From positions 49,143-113,142 of the forward strand of contig JAUNGG010000005.1 of the NCBI GenBank assembly GCA_030524635.1: DNA of 64,000 bases. The letters are read 5' to 3'. Numbering within the stretch: the first letter of the stretch is position 1; each line of letters starts with the position of its first letter. Below the pieces are notes generated by a model that had not been told where the DNA came from, did not search any database, and saw nothing but the letters and a program-made list of their open reading frames with translations. Positions 1 through 10,177 of this stretch are shown here, piece by piece. Origin of the DNA: Lachnospiraceae bacterium. GTDB lineage: Bacteria; Bacillota; Clostridia; Lachnospirales; Lachnospiraceae. The position numbers and the translations under genes are program-made.

Positions 1-1115
1 TCATACAGCCCCATCCTCTTTTTCTCAAAAGGCTCCGGGCTGGATGCCAGCTTCTGATTCCGCTCCTTTTCCGCCTCCCGTTTAGACACCGGATCGTCTG
101 CCGTCAACTCTACTTTGGGAATCAGCTCCTTGTGGGTCAGAGCCTGAGCCACAGCACCTCGCACCATTCCATACACCAGCTCACCATCCCGAAACCGCAG
201 CTCCATCTTCGTTGGATGAACGTTCACATCCAGAGATTCCGGCTCCATGGTAAAATGCAGCATTACAAAGGGGTACTTATGCTGCATCATAAACGGTTTA
301 TATGCCTCCTCGATGGCTCTGGCTATAATGCCGCTTTTGATATACCGTCCATTAATAAAGTAATTTTCGAAATTCCGGTTATTGCGGGCGATCACCGGCT
401 TTCCGATGAAGCCGGTCACTGCCACGTCTCCGGCGATGGTATCGATGGGAAGTAGATTGGAAGCGATCTCCCGGCCGAATACCGTATAGATCATGTCTTT
501 TAAATTATTGTTCCCGGAGGTATGAAGCTTGTTCTGGTTATTCTGAATAAACCGGATGGAAATATCCGGATGGGACATTGCAATCTTTTCTACCAAATCG
601 GCTACATGTCCGGCCTCTGTAGCCGCTGTTTTCAAAAACTTTTTCCGGGCAGGAGTATTGTAAAACAGATTGCGGGCGATAAAAGTGGTTCCGTCCGGTG
701 CCCCAACCTCCTCCATGCTTTTTTCCAGCCCGCCCTCGATCTGATACCGGGTTCCGGTCAGAGAATCGGAAGTCTTTGTGATCAGCTCCACCTGGGAGAC
801 GGCTGCAATGCTGGCCAGTGCTTCTCCGCGGAAGCCTAAAGATGAGATGGTAAACAGATCCTCCACCGACTTGATCTTGCTGGTAGCGTGGCGCAGAAAG
901 GCCAGCGCCACCTCCTCCTTCGGGATCCCGCAGCCGTTATCGGTTACACGGATAAAGGAAATGCCGCCGTCCTTGATCTCCACCGTTATGGCAGTGGCCT
1001 TGGCGTCAATGGCGTTTTCCAGAAGCTCCTTTACCACGGAGGCAGGACGTTCCACCACCTCGCCGGCAGCGATTTTATTGATCGTACTTTGATCCAGTAC
1101 GGTTATGTTCGGCAT
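1..1115 (-). CDS. mutL: DNA mismatch repair protein MutL (partial, 3' end outside window)
   Basis: MutL is the GHKL ATPase that links MutS mismatch recognition to strand incision. About 371 N-terminal codons are visible, starting at an ATG whose product begins MPNITVLDQSTINKIAAGEV, the usual MutL start. The ATP-binding motifs are present: LLENAIDA near residue 31, DNGCGI near residue 59 and GFRGEALASI near residue 93. These are followed by the transducer domain. The reading frame is open to base 1, so the C-terminal dimerisation/endonuclease part lies outside the window. It is the last visible gene of the minus-strand run, 83 bp after mutS, which fits a mutS-mutL operon. Identification is secure; completeness cannot be judged. 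Confidence 0.95.
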   Translation of the reverse strand, partial: MPNITVLDQSTINKIAAGEVVERPASVVKELLENAIDAKATAITVEIKDGGISFIRVTDNGCGIPKEEVALAFLRHATSKIKSVEDLFTISSLGFRGEALASIAAVSQVELITKTSDSLTGTRYQIEGGLEKSMEEVGAPDGTTFIARNLFYNTPARKKFLKTAATEAGHVADLVEKIAMSHPDISIRFIQNNQNKLHTSGNNNLKDMIYTVFGREIASNLLPIDTIAGDVAVTGFIGKPVIARNNRNFENYFINGRYIKSGIIARAIEEAYKPFMMQHKYPFVMLHFTMEPESLDVNVHPTKMELRFRDGELVYGMVRGAVAQALTHKELIPKVELTADDPVSKREAEKERNQKLASSPEPFEKKRMGLY

Positions 1116-1198
1116 ATTCTGAACCCCTCACTTTCTTTCTAAACCTTCGTGCACCGCCATACAGCAAAGTCCTTGGCTGCATGGGACATCTCGGTGCG

Positions 1199-3859
1199 TC
1201 AGTTCCCAGCCCACCGGTTCTTCAGCTTCGTCTGCAGCCGGTATAATGTGTTTAAAGCATCAATCGGCGTCATGCGGGACAGCTCCAGCTCTCCCAACTC
1301 CCGGATAATGTCATCATCCTTCACGGTATCAAACAGGGACATCTGCTGCAAGTCCACCTCATCCGGCTTTGCAACTGCCTTTCTCTGTGTTACCGTAGCA
1401 TTTCCCTCTGCAATTTCCTTGGCCTTTGCCGTGATATCGGCTCCGCTCAGCTCCGCCACGATCTCCTTGGCTCTGGCGATCACCGAATCCGGCACACCGG
1501 CCAGCTTTGCCACCTGGATACCGTAGCTCTTATCGGCGCCGCCTTTGATGATCTTCCGCAGGAACACGATATCGTCCCCCTGCTCCTTGACGGCGATACA
1601 GTAGTTATTTACCCCGCTCATGGTGCCTTCCAGCTCAGTCAGTTCATGGTAATGGGTGGCAAATAAGGTTTTGGCTCCCAACAGCTTCGTATTGCTGATA
1701 TGCTCCACCACTGCCCAGGCGATAGAAAGTCCGTCAAAGGTGCTGGTTCCCCGCCCGATCTCATCCAGTACCAGAAGGCTGTTTTTAGTAGCATTCCGCA
1801 GGATATTGGCGACTTCTGTCATTTCCACCATGAAGGTGCTCTGGCCGCTTGCCAGGTCATCTGAGGCGCCCACACGGGTGAAAATCCGGTCGCAGATGCC
1901 GATATTGGCCTCATCTGCCGGAACAAAGCTTCCGATCTGGGCCATCAGCACGATCAGAGCCACCTGCCGCATATAGGTGGATTTTCCTGCCATGTTAGGG
2001 CCGGTGATGATGGAGATCCGGTTTCTGCCGTTGTCCAGGCAGGTATCATTGGCCACAAACAGATCATCCCGCATCATCTGCTCTACCACCGGATGACGGC
2101 CGTTTTTAATATTAATGGTTCCCTTCTCGTTGATGGAAGGCTTCACGTAATTATGCCGGGTAGCTACCACAGACAAGGATGCAAACACATCGATGCCGGC
2201 CAGTGCCTTGGCCGTCTTCTGGATCCGCAGCACCTCTGCTGCAATGGTATCCCGCACCTGGCAGAATAAGTCATATTCCAAGGAAACCAGCTTTTCCTCT
2301 GCACCCATAATAATATCTTCCAGATTTTTCAGCTCATCGCTGGTAAAACGTTCTCCATTTACCAGCGTCTGCTTCCGCACAAAATAGTCGGGCACCTGAT
2401 TCTTAAAGGAATTGCTGACCTCAAAATAATACCCAAACACCTTATTAAACTTTACCTTTAGGTTCTTGATCCCGGTCTTTTCCTTCTCTCTGGTTTCCAG
2501 CTCTGCCAGCCAGGTCTTTCCCTCTGTCTTGGCATGGCGTAGCTTATCTGCCTCCTCGTGAAAGCCGTCCTTGATCATTCCGCCGTCACGGACGGAAATC
2601 GGCGGCTCCTCCACAATAGCCCGATCGATCAGATCACGAAGATCCTCCAGCGGATCCAGCTCCTCCTCAAAACCTTTTAAAAGAGGACTGTTGAATTCCT
2701 TTAAAATATCCTTAATGTAAGGGATCATTGCCAGGGAATTCTTAAATGCCAGAAGATCCCTGGGATTGGCTGTTTTGTAGCTGATCCGGCCAATCAAACG
2801 CTCCAGGTCATACACCGGATTTAAGTATTCGCAGATCTCTTCCCTGGAAATATAATTCATGTTAAATTCCTGAACCGCCTCCTGGCGGGCCAGGATCTCA
2901 TCCTTATGAATCAAGGGCTGCTCAATATAGCTTCTTAACAGTCTGGCTCCCATAGCCGTCTTGGTCTTATCCAGCACCCAAAGCAGCGTTCCCCGCTTCT
3001 GCTTCTCCCGCAGTGTTTCCACCAGCTCCAGATTCCGTCTGGTAGAGGTATCGATCACCATAAACTGCCCCACCTGATAGGGCGTGATGGTAGTCAGATG
3101 ATCCAGGGTGCTTTTCTGTGTCTCATACAGATACTGCATTACACAGCCGGCGGAAATAATGCCCGTATCATAATCCGCCAGCCCCAGCCCGTCCAGGCTT
3201 CCCACATGATAATGCTCCCGAAGGATCTTCCGGCAGGTCTCATCCCCAAAAAAGTGGCCATCCAGTGCTGAGATGGACACATGATACCGCTCCTTCAGCT
3301 CCTCCACATCCACACCAGACACATAGAATGCCTCATTGCAGATAATCTCAGAGGGAGAAAACTTATTGATCTCATCAAACAGATCCCGCTCCGACTTTAC
3401 CTCTGTCACAAAGAAATCTCCGGTGCTGATATCGGCAGAGGAAATACCGAAGGTCTCCCCAATGTAGACAATGCCCATCAGATAGTTATTCTTCGTCTCA
3501 TCCAATGCCTGGGCGCTAGTGATGGTACCTGGTGTTACCACCCGGATGACTTCACGCTTTACCAGTCCCTTGGCCAGCTTCGGATCCTCCATCTGCTCCG
3601 CAATGGCCACCTTAAAGCCCTTCTGAATCAGCTTATTTAAATAAGAATCCACAGCATGGAAAGGGACGCCGCACATAGGCGCCCTCTCCTCTAAGCCGCA
3701 GTCTTTTCCGGTTAATGTGATTTCCAGCGCTTTTGAAGCTTTCAGCGCATCATCAAAAAACATTTCATAAAAGTCACCTAGACGATAAAATAAAATACAG
3801 TCCGGATACTGCTTCTTTGTCTCCAGATACTGCGTCATCATTGGTGTCATTCCTGCCAT
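1199..3859 (-). CDS. mutS: DNA mismatch repair protein MutS
   Basis: MutS recognises mispaired bases and recruits MutL. The 886-residue product has the usual length. The mismatch-contacting Phe-X-Glu motif is at F30-Y31-E32 (GDFYEMF). The core/lever and clamp domains follow, and the ABC-type ATPase lies at the C-terminus with Walker A GPNMAGKST at 620-628 and a downstream LVLDEIGRGTSTFDG Walker B/D-loop. The start ATG gives MAGMTPMMTQYLETKKQYPD, as in clostridial orthologues. It lies 65 bp downstream of miaB and 83 bp upstream of mutL, all on the minus strand, so it is probably part of a miaB-mutS-mutL transcript. Confidence 0.97.
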   Translation of the reverse strand: MAGMTPMMTQYLETKKQYPDCILFYRLGDFYEMFFDDALKASKALEITLTGKDCGLEERAPMCGVPFHAVDSYLNKLIQKGFKVAIAEQMEDPKLAKGLVKREVIRVVTPGTITSAQALDETKNNYLMGIVYIGETFGISSADISTGDFFVTEVKSERDLFDEINKFSPSEIICNEAFYVSGVDVEELKERYHVSISALDGHFFGDETCRKILREHYHVGSLDGLGLADYDTGIISAGCVMQYLYETQKSTLDHLTTITPYQVGQFMVIDTSTRRNLELVETLREKQKRGTLLWVLDKTKTAMGARLLRSYIEQPLIHKDEILARQEAVQEFNMNYISREEICEYLNPVYDLERLIGRISYKTANPRDLLAFKNSLAMIPYIKDILKEFNSPLLKGFEEELDPLEDLRDLIDRAIVEEPPISVRDGGMIKDGFHEEADKLRHAKTEGKTWLAELETREKEKTGIKNLKVKFNKVFGYYFEVSNSFKNQVPDYFVRKQTLVNGERFTSDELKNLEDIIMGAEEKLVSLEYDLFCQVRDTIAAEVLRIQKTAKALAGIDVFASLSVVATRHNYVKPSINEKGTINIKNGRHPVVEQMMRDDLFVANDTCLDNGRNRISIITGPNMAGKSTYMRQVALIVLMAQIGSFVPADEANIGICDRIFTRVGASDDLASGQSTFMVEMTEVANILRNATKNSLLVLDEIGRGTSTFDGLSIAWAVVEHISNTKLLGAKTLFATHYHELTELEGTMSGVNNYCIAVKEQGDDIVFLRKIIKGGADKSYGIQVAKLAGVPDSVIARAKEIVAELSGADITAKAKEIAEGNATVTQRKAVAKPDEVDLQQMSLFDTVKDDDIIRELGELELSRMTPIDALNTLYRLQTKLKNRWAGN

Positions 3860-3924
3860 GAAGTACCTCTCTTCTTTTGCTCTCTCTTTGTTGTTCGTTT
3901 TCTGTCATTTTATTTGAAGCCTGC

Positions 3925-5436
3925 TTAGGGCTGCATGGTTCCCATGTAATAAAAGCCCTTAAATTCATCTAAAGATACCTTCACGATCGTTCCGATGAGA
4001 GAAGCATCTCCTGGAAAGTGCACCACTGTATTATTTCCTAACCGTCCGGTCACCAGGCTGCTGTCGTGATCGTTGATCTCCTCCACCAGCACCTCCTGCA
4101 CAGTATGAACCTCACGTCCGGATACCCTGGAGCCGGTTTCCTGCACCAGCTTCAGCAGCCGGTCAAAACGATCCTTCACCACAGCTTCCGGCACCTGGTT
4201 CTCCATGGCTGCCGCCGGCGTTCCGGTTCTCTTGGAGTAAATGAAGGTAAATGCGCTGTCAAAGCCAACCTTCTCCACCACGTCCATGGTTTCCAGAAAA
4301 TCCTCCTCTGTTTCCCCAGGGAATCCTACAATAATATCGGTAGTCAGCGAAATACCGGGAACCTCCTTTTTAATCTTGGATGCCAGCTCCAGATACTGCT
4401 CCTTTGTGTATTTCCGGTTCATGACCTTTAAGATCCGGCTGCTTCCAGACTGGAGCGGCAGATGCAGATGGGGGCAGATCTTCTTTGACTCCTTCATAAC
4501 CGCAATCAATTCATCGGACAGATCCTTTGGATGGGAGGTCATAAAACGGATCCGACGGATCCCCTCTACCTGCTCTACCTGCCGGAGAAGCTCTGCAAAG
4601 GAGATGGGATGCTCCAGATTCTTTCCGTAGGAATTTACATTCTGACCAAGAAGCATGACCTCTACAACACCGTCCGCAGCCAGGCGCTCCACTTCCTTGA
4701 TGATCTCCTCCGGATTCCGGCTCCGCTCCCGCCCTCTCACGTATGGGACGATGCAATAGCTGCAGAAATTGTTGCAGCCAAACATAATATTGACGCCGGA
4801 TTTAAAGGCATATTTGCGCTCGGCAGGGAGATTCTCCACGATCTTGTCCGTGCCTTCCCACACCTCTACTACCATCTTTTTCTGGTTTAATCTGCGGTAA
4901 ATCAGCTCGGCAAGCTGGTAGATATTGTGGGTTCCAAAGATTAAATCCACAAAGCGGTAGCTTTTTTTCAGCTTCTCCACCACTTCCTTTTCCTGCATCA
5001 TACAGCCGCAGAGGGCAATCATCATCCGGGGATGCTTTTTCTTTAACGCACCAAGCTGGCCCAGGCGGCCATATACACGCAGATTGGCATTTTCCCGGAC
5101 GGTGCAGGTGTTATAGAGAACAAAATCGGCGGTTTCCGTATCCACCTCAATAAATCCAATAGATTCCAGAATACCAGCCAGCTTCTCAGAATCCTTGGCA
5201 TTCATTTGGCACCCGAAGGTTTGGATGCAAAAGGTTCCGTAAGCCTGCCGGGAAATCATCTTGTCCAGCATTTCCTGGCCGTACTGATTCAGCGCTTCAC
5301 CGGATGCAAGCATTGATTCGAACCGGGCCTTGAGAAGCGTTCTTGCCTTCTCCATAAAATAAAGCTGCCGCTCCGGTTCTGCGGCAGGCGCATGTTGGTA
5401 AATGTTTTGCTCGTTATCTATAAAGTTTGAATTCAT
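3925..5436 (-). CDS. miaB: tRNA-2-methylthio-N6-dimethylallyladenosine synthase MiaB
   Basis: Radical-SAM methylthiotransferase that adds a 2-methylthio group to i6A37 of tRNAs. The N-terminal UPF0004 domain carries its three cluster cysteines (IQTFGCQMNA, NTCTVREN, LCGCMMQ). The radical-SAM motif C-X3-C-X2-C is in FGCNNFCSYC near residue 225, and a C-terminal TRAM-like domain ends the 503-residue protein. A GTG lies two codons upstream at 5442, but the purine-rich ribosome site AAAGGA is about 9 nt from the ATG at 5436 and only about 3 nt from that GTG, so the ATG is preferred. It follows proA by 66 bp and precedes mutS. Confidence 0.95.
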   Translation of the reverse strand: MNSNFIDNEQNIYQHAPAAEPERQLYFMEKARTLLKARFESMLASGEALNQYGQEMLDKMISRQAYGTFCIQTFGCQMNAKDSEKLAGILESIGFIEVDTETADFVLYNTCTVRENANLRVYGRLGQLGALKKKHPRMMIALCGCMMQEKEVVEKLKKSYRFVDLIFGTHNIYQLAELIYRRLNQKKMVVEVWEGTDKIVENLPAERKYAFKSGVNIMFGCNNFCSYCIVPYVRGRERSRNPEEIIKEVERLAADGVVEVMLLGQNVNSYGKNLEHPISFAELLRQVEQVEGIRRIRFMTSHPKDLSDELIAVMKESKKICPHLHLPLQSGSSRILKVMNRKYTKEQYLELASKIKKEVPGISLTTDIIVGFPGETEEDFLETMDVVEKVGFDSAFTFIYSKRTGTPAAAMENQVPEAVVKDRFDRLLKLVQETGSRVSGREVHTVQEVLVEEINDHDSSLVTGRLGNNTVVHFPGDASLIGTIVKVSLDEFKGFYYMGTMQP

Positions 5437-5508
5437 GGTCACATTCCTTTAACTTAATAATTCGTAATGTCTGTATTTCTGATGAATACAACGCCTGATT
5501 TAAGGCCG

Positions 5509-6753
5509 CTATGGCCGCACCTGCCCATTGCCGTAAATAATATATTTGGTTGTGGTCAACTCCTTCAGCCCCATCGGCCCTCTTGCATGAAGCTTCTGGG
5601 TGCTGATGCCGATCTCTGCGCCAAAGCCAAATTCACAGCCGTCTGTGAAACGGGTAGATGCATTAACATAGACGGCAGCGGCATCCACTTCATTTAAGAA
5701 CTTCTGTGCATTGGCGTAATCCTTGGTGATGATCGCCTCTGAATGCTTCGTATTATACCGGTTAATATGTTCAATGGCTTCCTCCACAGAATCCACCAGC
5801 TTACAGGAAATCATATAATCCAGATATTCCCTGCCCCAGTCCTCCTCTGTTGCCTTCACAAACTCCGGTACGATCCGGCAGGCTTCCTCATCTCCCCGGA
5901 TCTCCACCTGCTTCTCATCCAGCCTTGCCTTCAGCAGAGGAAGAAAGCCTGCTGCGATCTTCCTATGTATTATCAGTGACTCACAGGCATTGCAGACACC
6001 GATCCGCTGGGTCTTGGCATTAAAAATAATGTCCAGCGCCATGTTAAAATCAGCAGATTCATCCACGAAGATGTGGCAGTTTCCCGTTCCTGTTTCAATG
6101 ACTGGGATCGTACTGTTCTCTACCACTGCCCTGATCAGTCCGGCTCCGCCTCTTGGGATCAGCACATCCACATACTGGTTCAGCTTCATGAATGCCTGAG
6201 TAACGGCACGGTCGGTATCCGAGATCAATTGTACTGCATCTGCCGGAAGGTTTGCTTCCAAAAGCCCTCGCTGCAGGCAGGCTACGATCGCCTGATTGGA
6301 GCAGATGGCATCACTGCCGCCCTTTAAGATCACAGCGTTTCCGCTTTTAAAACAAAGGCCGAAGGCGTCTGCCGTCACATTGGGGCGTGCCTCGTATATG
6401 ATCCCGATCACGCCTAATGGCACCCGCTTCTGACCGATCATCAGCCCGTTGGGGCGCTGCTTCATGGAAAGCACCTCGCCCACCGGGTCATCCAGCGCTG
6501 CCACCTGTCTAAGACCGTCTGCCATTCCCTGGATCCTGGCCTGGGTCAGCTTCAGGCGGTCTAAAAGTCCCTGGCTCATACCGGCGGCCGCTGCCTTCTC
6601 CATATCCTTCTGATTCGCAGCCAAAATCTCTTCCTGGCCTGCGATCAGGCTTTTTGCTGCTGCCAAAAGCCCCTGGTTTTTCTCTGTCACACCAAGAATA
6701 CCAAGCTTTCTGGAAACAGCCTGGGCCCGCTGCCCGATTTCCTGCAATGTCAT
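5509..6753 (-). CDS. proA: Gamma-glutamyl phosphate reductase (proline biosynthesis)
   Basis: ProA reduces L-glutamyl-5-phosphate with NADPH to glutamate-5-semialdehyde, the second step of proline synthesis. The 414-residue protein shows the aldehyde-dehydrogenase-like fold signatures, including [18 protein letters not shown] and the catalytic cysteine region [10 protein letters not shown] (C254/C257). The ATG has an AGGAGGT site 6 nt upstream and overlaps the stop codon of the preceding 5-FCL gene by 4 bp (ATGA), indicating translational coupling. proB lies two genes upstream, so both proline enzymes are in one transcription unit, separated by two short genes. Confidence 0.96.
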   Translation of the reverse strand: MTLQEIGQRAQAVSRKLGILGVTEKNQGLLAAAKSLIAGQEEILAANQKDMEKAAAAGMSQGLLDRLKLTQARIQGMADGLRQVAALDDPVGEVLSMKQRPNGLMIGQKRVPLGVIGIIYEARPNVTADAFGLCFKSGNAVILKGGSDAICSNQAIVACLQRGLLEANLPADAVQLISDTDRAVTQAFMKLNQYVDVLIPRGGAGLIRAVVENSTIPVIETGTGNCHIFVDESADFNMALDIIFNAKTQRIGVCNACESLIIHRKIAAGFLPLLKARLDEKQVEIRGDEEACRIVPEFVKATEEDWGREYLDYMISCKLVDSVEEAIEHINRYNTKHSEAIITKDYANAQKFLNEVDAAAVYVNASTRFTDGCEFGFGAEIGISTQKLHARGPMGLKELTTTKYIIYGNGQVRP

Positions 6754-7370
6754 ATCTTACCTCCTGTTGTTGTGATCCCATCTGGGGTAATCACCAGATC
6801 CATTTTCCTGTCCCAGGGCTCCTGGGGCACCGCTTCCACCATCTGAAAATCATATGCCAGGCCCCATTTGGGGTGATCTGGCTCCCGCTGGAAAAAGCGG
6901 TCATAAAAGCCGCCGCCGTATCCCATGCGGCCGCCGAAGGAATCAAAAGCAACTCCCGGAACCACTACCAGGCTCCTGACTGCCTGCGCCTGCTTTGATC
7001 CGGAAACCGGCTCTAAAATTCCCATGCAGCCTGTGGAAACATCTTCCAGGCCTGCAATTTCATAGAAGGCTATCTCTCTTCCCTCTACTCTGGGGACTGC
7101 AGTTCGGATTCCCCGCTTCCAAAGCTCTTCTATAATCGGCAGAGTTCCTGCTTCATTTCGGATATCCAGATAAAGATAAATCCATATGGAATCTGCCGGA
7201 CTGCCTTTGAAAGGATCTCTTCCCGCCTTCTCCAAAAAACTGGGAAGCTGCCCAAAAAACTGCTCCTTCAGCTGCCTGTCCCAAAGCTGCTTTTCCTCCG
7301 GGCTGACTGCCTTCCGAAGGCGCTTGATACGATTTCGAAGCAGCGTTTTTTCCTCACTGCTTCTTTCCAT
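6750..7370 (-). CDS. 5-formyltetrahydrofolate cyclo-ligase
   Basis: This enzyme converts 5-formyl-THF to 5,10-methenyl-THF using ATP, returning stored folate to one-carbon metabolism. The 206-residue product has the family signature near its end ([14 protein letters not shown], phosphate/folate-binding loop) and an N-terminal basic helix rich in Lys/Arg ([13 protein letters not shown]). The frame is open further upstream to 7502, but that extension lies wholly inside the DUF896 gene and is not family-like, so the ATG at 7370 was chosen. It overlaps the DUF896 gene by 17 bp and proA by 4 bp. The family is also called YgfA/YqgN. Confidence 0.9.
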   Translation of the reverse strand: MERSSEEKTLLRNRIKRLRKAVSPEEKQLWDRQLKEQFFGQLPSFLEKAGRDPFKGSPADSIWIYLYLDIRNEAGTLPIIEELWKRGIRTAVPRVEGREIAFYEIAGLEDVSTGCMGILEPVSGSKQAQAVRSLVVVPGVAFDSFGGRMGYGGGFYDRFFQREPDHPKWGLAYDFQMVEAVPQEPWDRKMDLVITPDGITTTGGKI

Positions 7371-7572
7371 ACTTTTCACCAAGATTGGTAATGCTTCCAT
7401 CGGCTTCCTTGATGGAAATATTGTCAAGATTTCCCCTAAGGCTTGCACGGATCGCTTTGATATAATCCTGGCGGAGCTGCTGCTGCTCTGCCTTCTCCTC
7501 ATCTGTCAGGCCTACTGACTGAGACTTATGATATAATGTATTGATTCGGTCGATTTTTTCCTGCATTGTCAT
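7354..7572 (-). CDS. DUF896 family protein (YnzC-like)
   Basis: A 72-residue, highly charged helical protein of the DUF896/YnzC family, related to the small protein encoded in the SOS-controlled yneA-yneB-ynzC operon of Bacillus. Its biochemical role is not established. The typical core is visible: IDRINTLYHKSQSVGLTDEE, then QQLRQDYIKAIRASLRGNL. The start ATG follows a weak GGAAAGG site. It lies between proB and the cyclo-ligase gene with overlapping downstream coupling, so it is co-transcribed with proline genes. No SOS box was recognised. Confidence 0.85.
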   Translation of the reverse strand: MTMQEKIDRINTLYHKSQSVGLTDEEKAEQQQLRQDYIKAIRASLRGNLDNISIKEADGSITNLGEKYGKKQ

Positions 7573-7653
7573 AGTTTTCCCGTCCTTTCCAAACCAAATT
7601 CGTTCCCTGTTCTAATATCCCTTCCCCATAAAAGCGGTGAATTTTTTCATAAG

Positions 7654-8517
7654 TTAATATTCGTAATTTAAATAGTTCATCAAATCAAAATTCAGGTTGT
7701 TATGTGCCAAGAACAAGGTCCCCTTATCCTTGCCTTCCATAATATCCTGGATCACGGATACTTCCTCACCATTGGCGATCACCATGTCCGTTCCGCTGTC
7801 GGTTGCAATCCTGGCAGCCTCCAGCTTGGCCGACATGCCGCCGGTTCCCACATCGCTGCTGGAGGTGGATTTTCCCATGGACATCAGCGCCTCGTTGATC
7901 TCGTAGACCTCGCTGATAAACCGGGCGTCTGGATTAGTCTTTGGATCATCCGAATACAAGCCGTCAATATCAGAAAGCAGGATCAGCAGATCTGCTTCGA
8001 TCAAAGCGGATACCACCGCTGATAAACGGTCATTATCGCCAAAGGTGTCCACATATGGGATCTCTGCTGTGGAAACCGTGTCGTTTTCATTTACAATAGG
8101 AATCGCTCCCAGCTTTAACAGCTCCTCAAAGGTATTCTGGGCATTGTAGCGGGAGCTGTCGTTGATCATAGTGTGTTTCGTCAGAAGCACCTGGGCTGCT
8201 GTCTGATTATATTCAGCAAACAGCCTCTGGTATACCATCATCAGCCTGGCCTGTCCTACTGCGGCAAAGGCCTGCTTCTGCGCCAGAGAATCCGGCCTTC
8301 TGCGGTAACCCAGCGCCTGACGTCCGGCAGCGATAGCACCGGAGGAAACCAGCACCACCTGCTTTCCCTCTCCCTTCAGATCACTGATGACCCGGATCAG
8401 CTTCTCGATCTTTGAAAGATTCAAATCACCTGTTTCTGTATGTGTCAGTGAGGAGGAGCCGATCTTAATCACGATCCGCTTTTTCTCCCTTAATTTTTCT
8501 CGTTCTCCCTTAACCAT
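7654..8517 (-). CDS. proB: Glutamate 5-kinase without PUA domain (proline biosynthesis)
   Basis: ProB phosphorylates L-glutamate, the first and usually feedback-inhibited step of proline synthesis. The 287-residue product is an amino-acid-kinase domain (RIVIKIGSSSLT near residue 14, VLVSSGAIAAGR near 56, VNENDTVST near 144). It ends shortly after that domain, whereas ProB from Escherichia coli (367 residues) carries a further C-terminal PUA domain. Short PUA-less forms exist in Firmicutes, so this is probably a natural form and not a truncation. An AGGAGA site lies 8 nt before the ATG. A small palindrome (GTAACC-N5-GGTTAC, 8540-8556) lies just upstream. Confidence 0.93.
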   Translation of the reverse strand: MVKGEREKLREKKRIVIKIGSSSLTHTETGDLNLSKIEKLIRVISDLKGEGKQVVLVSSGAIAAGRQALGYRRRPDSLAQKQAFAAVGQARLMMVYQRLFAEYNQTAAQVLLTKHTMINDSSRYNAQNTFEELLKLGAIPIVNENDTVSTAEIPYVDTFGDNDRLSAVVSALIEADLLILLSDIDGLYSDDPKTNPDARFISEVYEINEALMSMGKSTSSSDVGTGGMSAKLEAARIATDSGTDMVIANGEEVSVIQDIMEGKDKGTLFLAHNNLNFDLMNYLNYEY

Positions 8518-8565
8518 GTCTCTATCTCCTAGTATTTCTAGTAACCCTTACGGTTACGTCCTATC

Positions 8566-10176
8566 TTACGCCAGTCCGACTGATTCGTCAATAGGCCGAT
8601 AGCGCCTTGCAATTTCCTCTGCCACCTTAAGTCCGTCCATTGCCGCCGAGGTGATGCCTCCTGCGTAACCGGCTCCTTCTCCGCAGGGAAACAATCCCTT
8701 TACCTGGCTTTCCAGCTGCCCATCCCGGTGGATTCGGATCGGTGATGAGGTCCGGCTCTCGATCCCGGCCAGAATGGAATCTCCCCGGTCAAAGCCTGGG
8801 ATCACTCCTCCAAACCGGTCAATTCCCTCGATCAGAGAATCGGATATGGACTCCGGCAGGATCTCCCTCAGATTCGCAAAGGAAACCCGTCCCTCAAACT
8901 GAGGCACGATCTGACCGTACTGGCTGGATATCCGGTTTTCCTTAAAATCCTCATAAAGCTGAACCGGTATGCTGCCCTTTCCGGCCTGATAAGCAGCCTC
9001 CTCCAGCCTCCGCTGAAAGGCAATGCCGGAAAGGGGCCCATCTCCTCCGAAATCTTCCGGGGTCACCGTCACGATCAAGGCACTGTTGGCATTTTTCCCA
9101 TCTCTGGCGTGATAGCTCATGCCATTCACAGCCAGACGTCCTTCCTCGGAGGAAGCATTGACCACAAAGCCTCCCGGACACATACAGAAGGAGTAAACCC
9201 CTCTGCCGTTTTTACAGGTGTGGGTCAGCTTATAGCTGGCAGGTCCCAGGATCCTGGCTGCCTCCTGCCCATACTGCGCCTCATCGATCATAGACTGGGG
9301 ATGCTGGATCCGAAGTCCTACTGCAAATGCCTTGGCATCCATAGGGACCTGCCGCTTCCACAAGATTTCAAAGGTATCTCTGGCGCTGTGCCCCACTGCA
9401 AGGACAATCGCCTCCGCCGGGATCTCCTCTCTTCCATTGACGATCAGCCCCTGGAGCGCTCCGTCTTGTATGGAAAAATCTGTCACCTGACTGTGGAACC
9501 GGACCTGACCGCCCAGTCGGATGATCTCCTGGCGCATGGCTGCCACGATCTGGCTGAGCACATCTGTACCGATGTGAGGCTTATTCACATAGCAGATGGA
9601 AGGATCTGCCCCAAATTCAGAAAATAGCTCCAGAACCTTCCGGTTTCGGCCCATGGGGTCCTTCACTAAGGTATTCAGCTTTCCATCAGAAAAGGTTCCT
9701 GCTCCCCCTTCTCCAAACTGTACATTACTGTTGGGATCCAGTTTTCCCTCTTTCCAAAAGGTCTGAACCTGTCTGGTTCGTTCCTCCACAGAACCTCCCC
9801 GCTCCAAAATCAGCGGCCGGTAACCATGCCGGGCCAGCATCAGGCCGCAGAACAGCCCTGCCGGACCGCTTCCGACGATAACCGGCGGATGGGATAATGT
9901 TCCGGAACCGGAAGCCGGAAACTGGTATGGCTTTTCCTTGCTGATGGATGCGTTGGAATTTTTGGAGCGCTTCACCACCTGCTCCTCCCGGTCCGTTTCC
10001 ACATCCAGCACATAGCTGTAGGCGATCTCCTCCCGCTTTCTGGCATCCACCGACTGCTTGACAATGCGGACGCTTTTGATCTGGCTGTCTGAGATCCGAA
10101 GCAGCTTGGCCGTCCGGATTAATAAATCTTCATATGTATGTGTGATCGGTAATTTTACCTGGGTAATTCGAATCAT
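8566..10176 (-). CDS. NAD(P)/FAD-dependent dehydrogenase, COG2509 family
   Basis: A 536-residue predicted flavoprotein of the uncharacterised COG2509 family. An N-terminal domain of about 90 residues (MIRITQVKLPITHTYEDLL...) precedes the dinucleotide-binding motif VIVGSGPAGLFCGLMLARHG near residue 100. The family block GGAGTFSDGKLNT lies near 157 and a C-terminal FAD-contact segment CGEGAGYAGGITSAAMDG is near 508. The substrate is unknown. It begins 1 bp after the stop of the flavoprotein gene at 10178, and its ribosome site (AGGAGA, rather far at about 14 nt) lies inside that gene, so the two flavoproteins are very likely co-translated. Confidence 0.88.
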   Translation of the reverse strand: MIRITQVKLPITHTYEDLLIRTAKLLRISDSQIKSVRIVKQSVDARKREEIAYSYVLDVETDREEQVVKRSKNSNASISKEKPYQFPASGSGTLSHPPVIVGSGPAGLFCGLMLARHGYRPLILERGGSVEERTRQVQTFWKEGKLDPNSNVQFGEGGAGTFSDGKLNTLVKDPMGRNRKVLELFSEFGADPSICYVNKPHIGTDVLSQIVAAMRQEIIRLGGQVRFHSQVTDFSIQDGALQGLIVNGREEIPAEAIVLAVGHSARDTFEILWKRQVPMDAKAFAVGLRIQHPQSMIDEAQYGQEAARILGPASYKLTHTCKNGRGVYSFCMCPGGFVVNASSEEGRLAVNGMSYHARDGKNANSALIVTVTPEDFGGDGPLSGIAFQRRLEEAAYQAGKGSIPVQLYEDFKENRISSQYGQIVPQFEGRVSFANLREILPESISDSLIEGIDRFGGVIPGFDRGDSILAGIESRTSSPIRIHRDGQLESQVKGLFPCGEGAGYAGGITSAAMDGLKVAEEIARRYRPIDESVGLA

Positions 10177-10177
10177 G

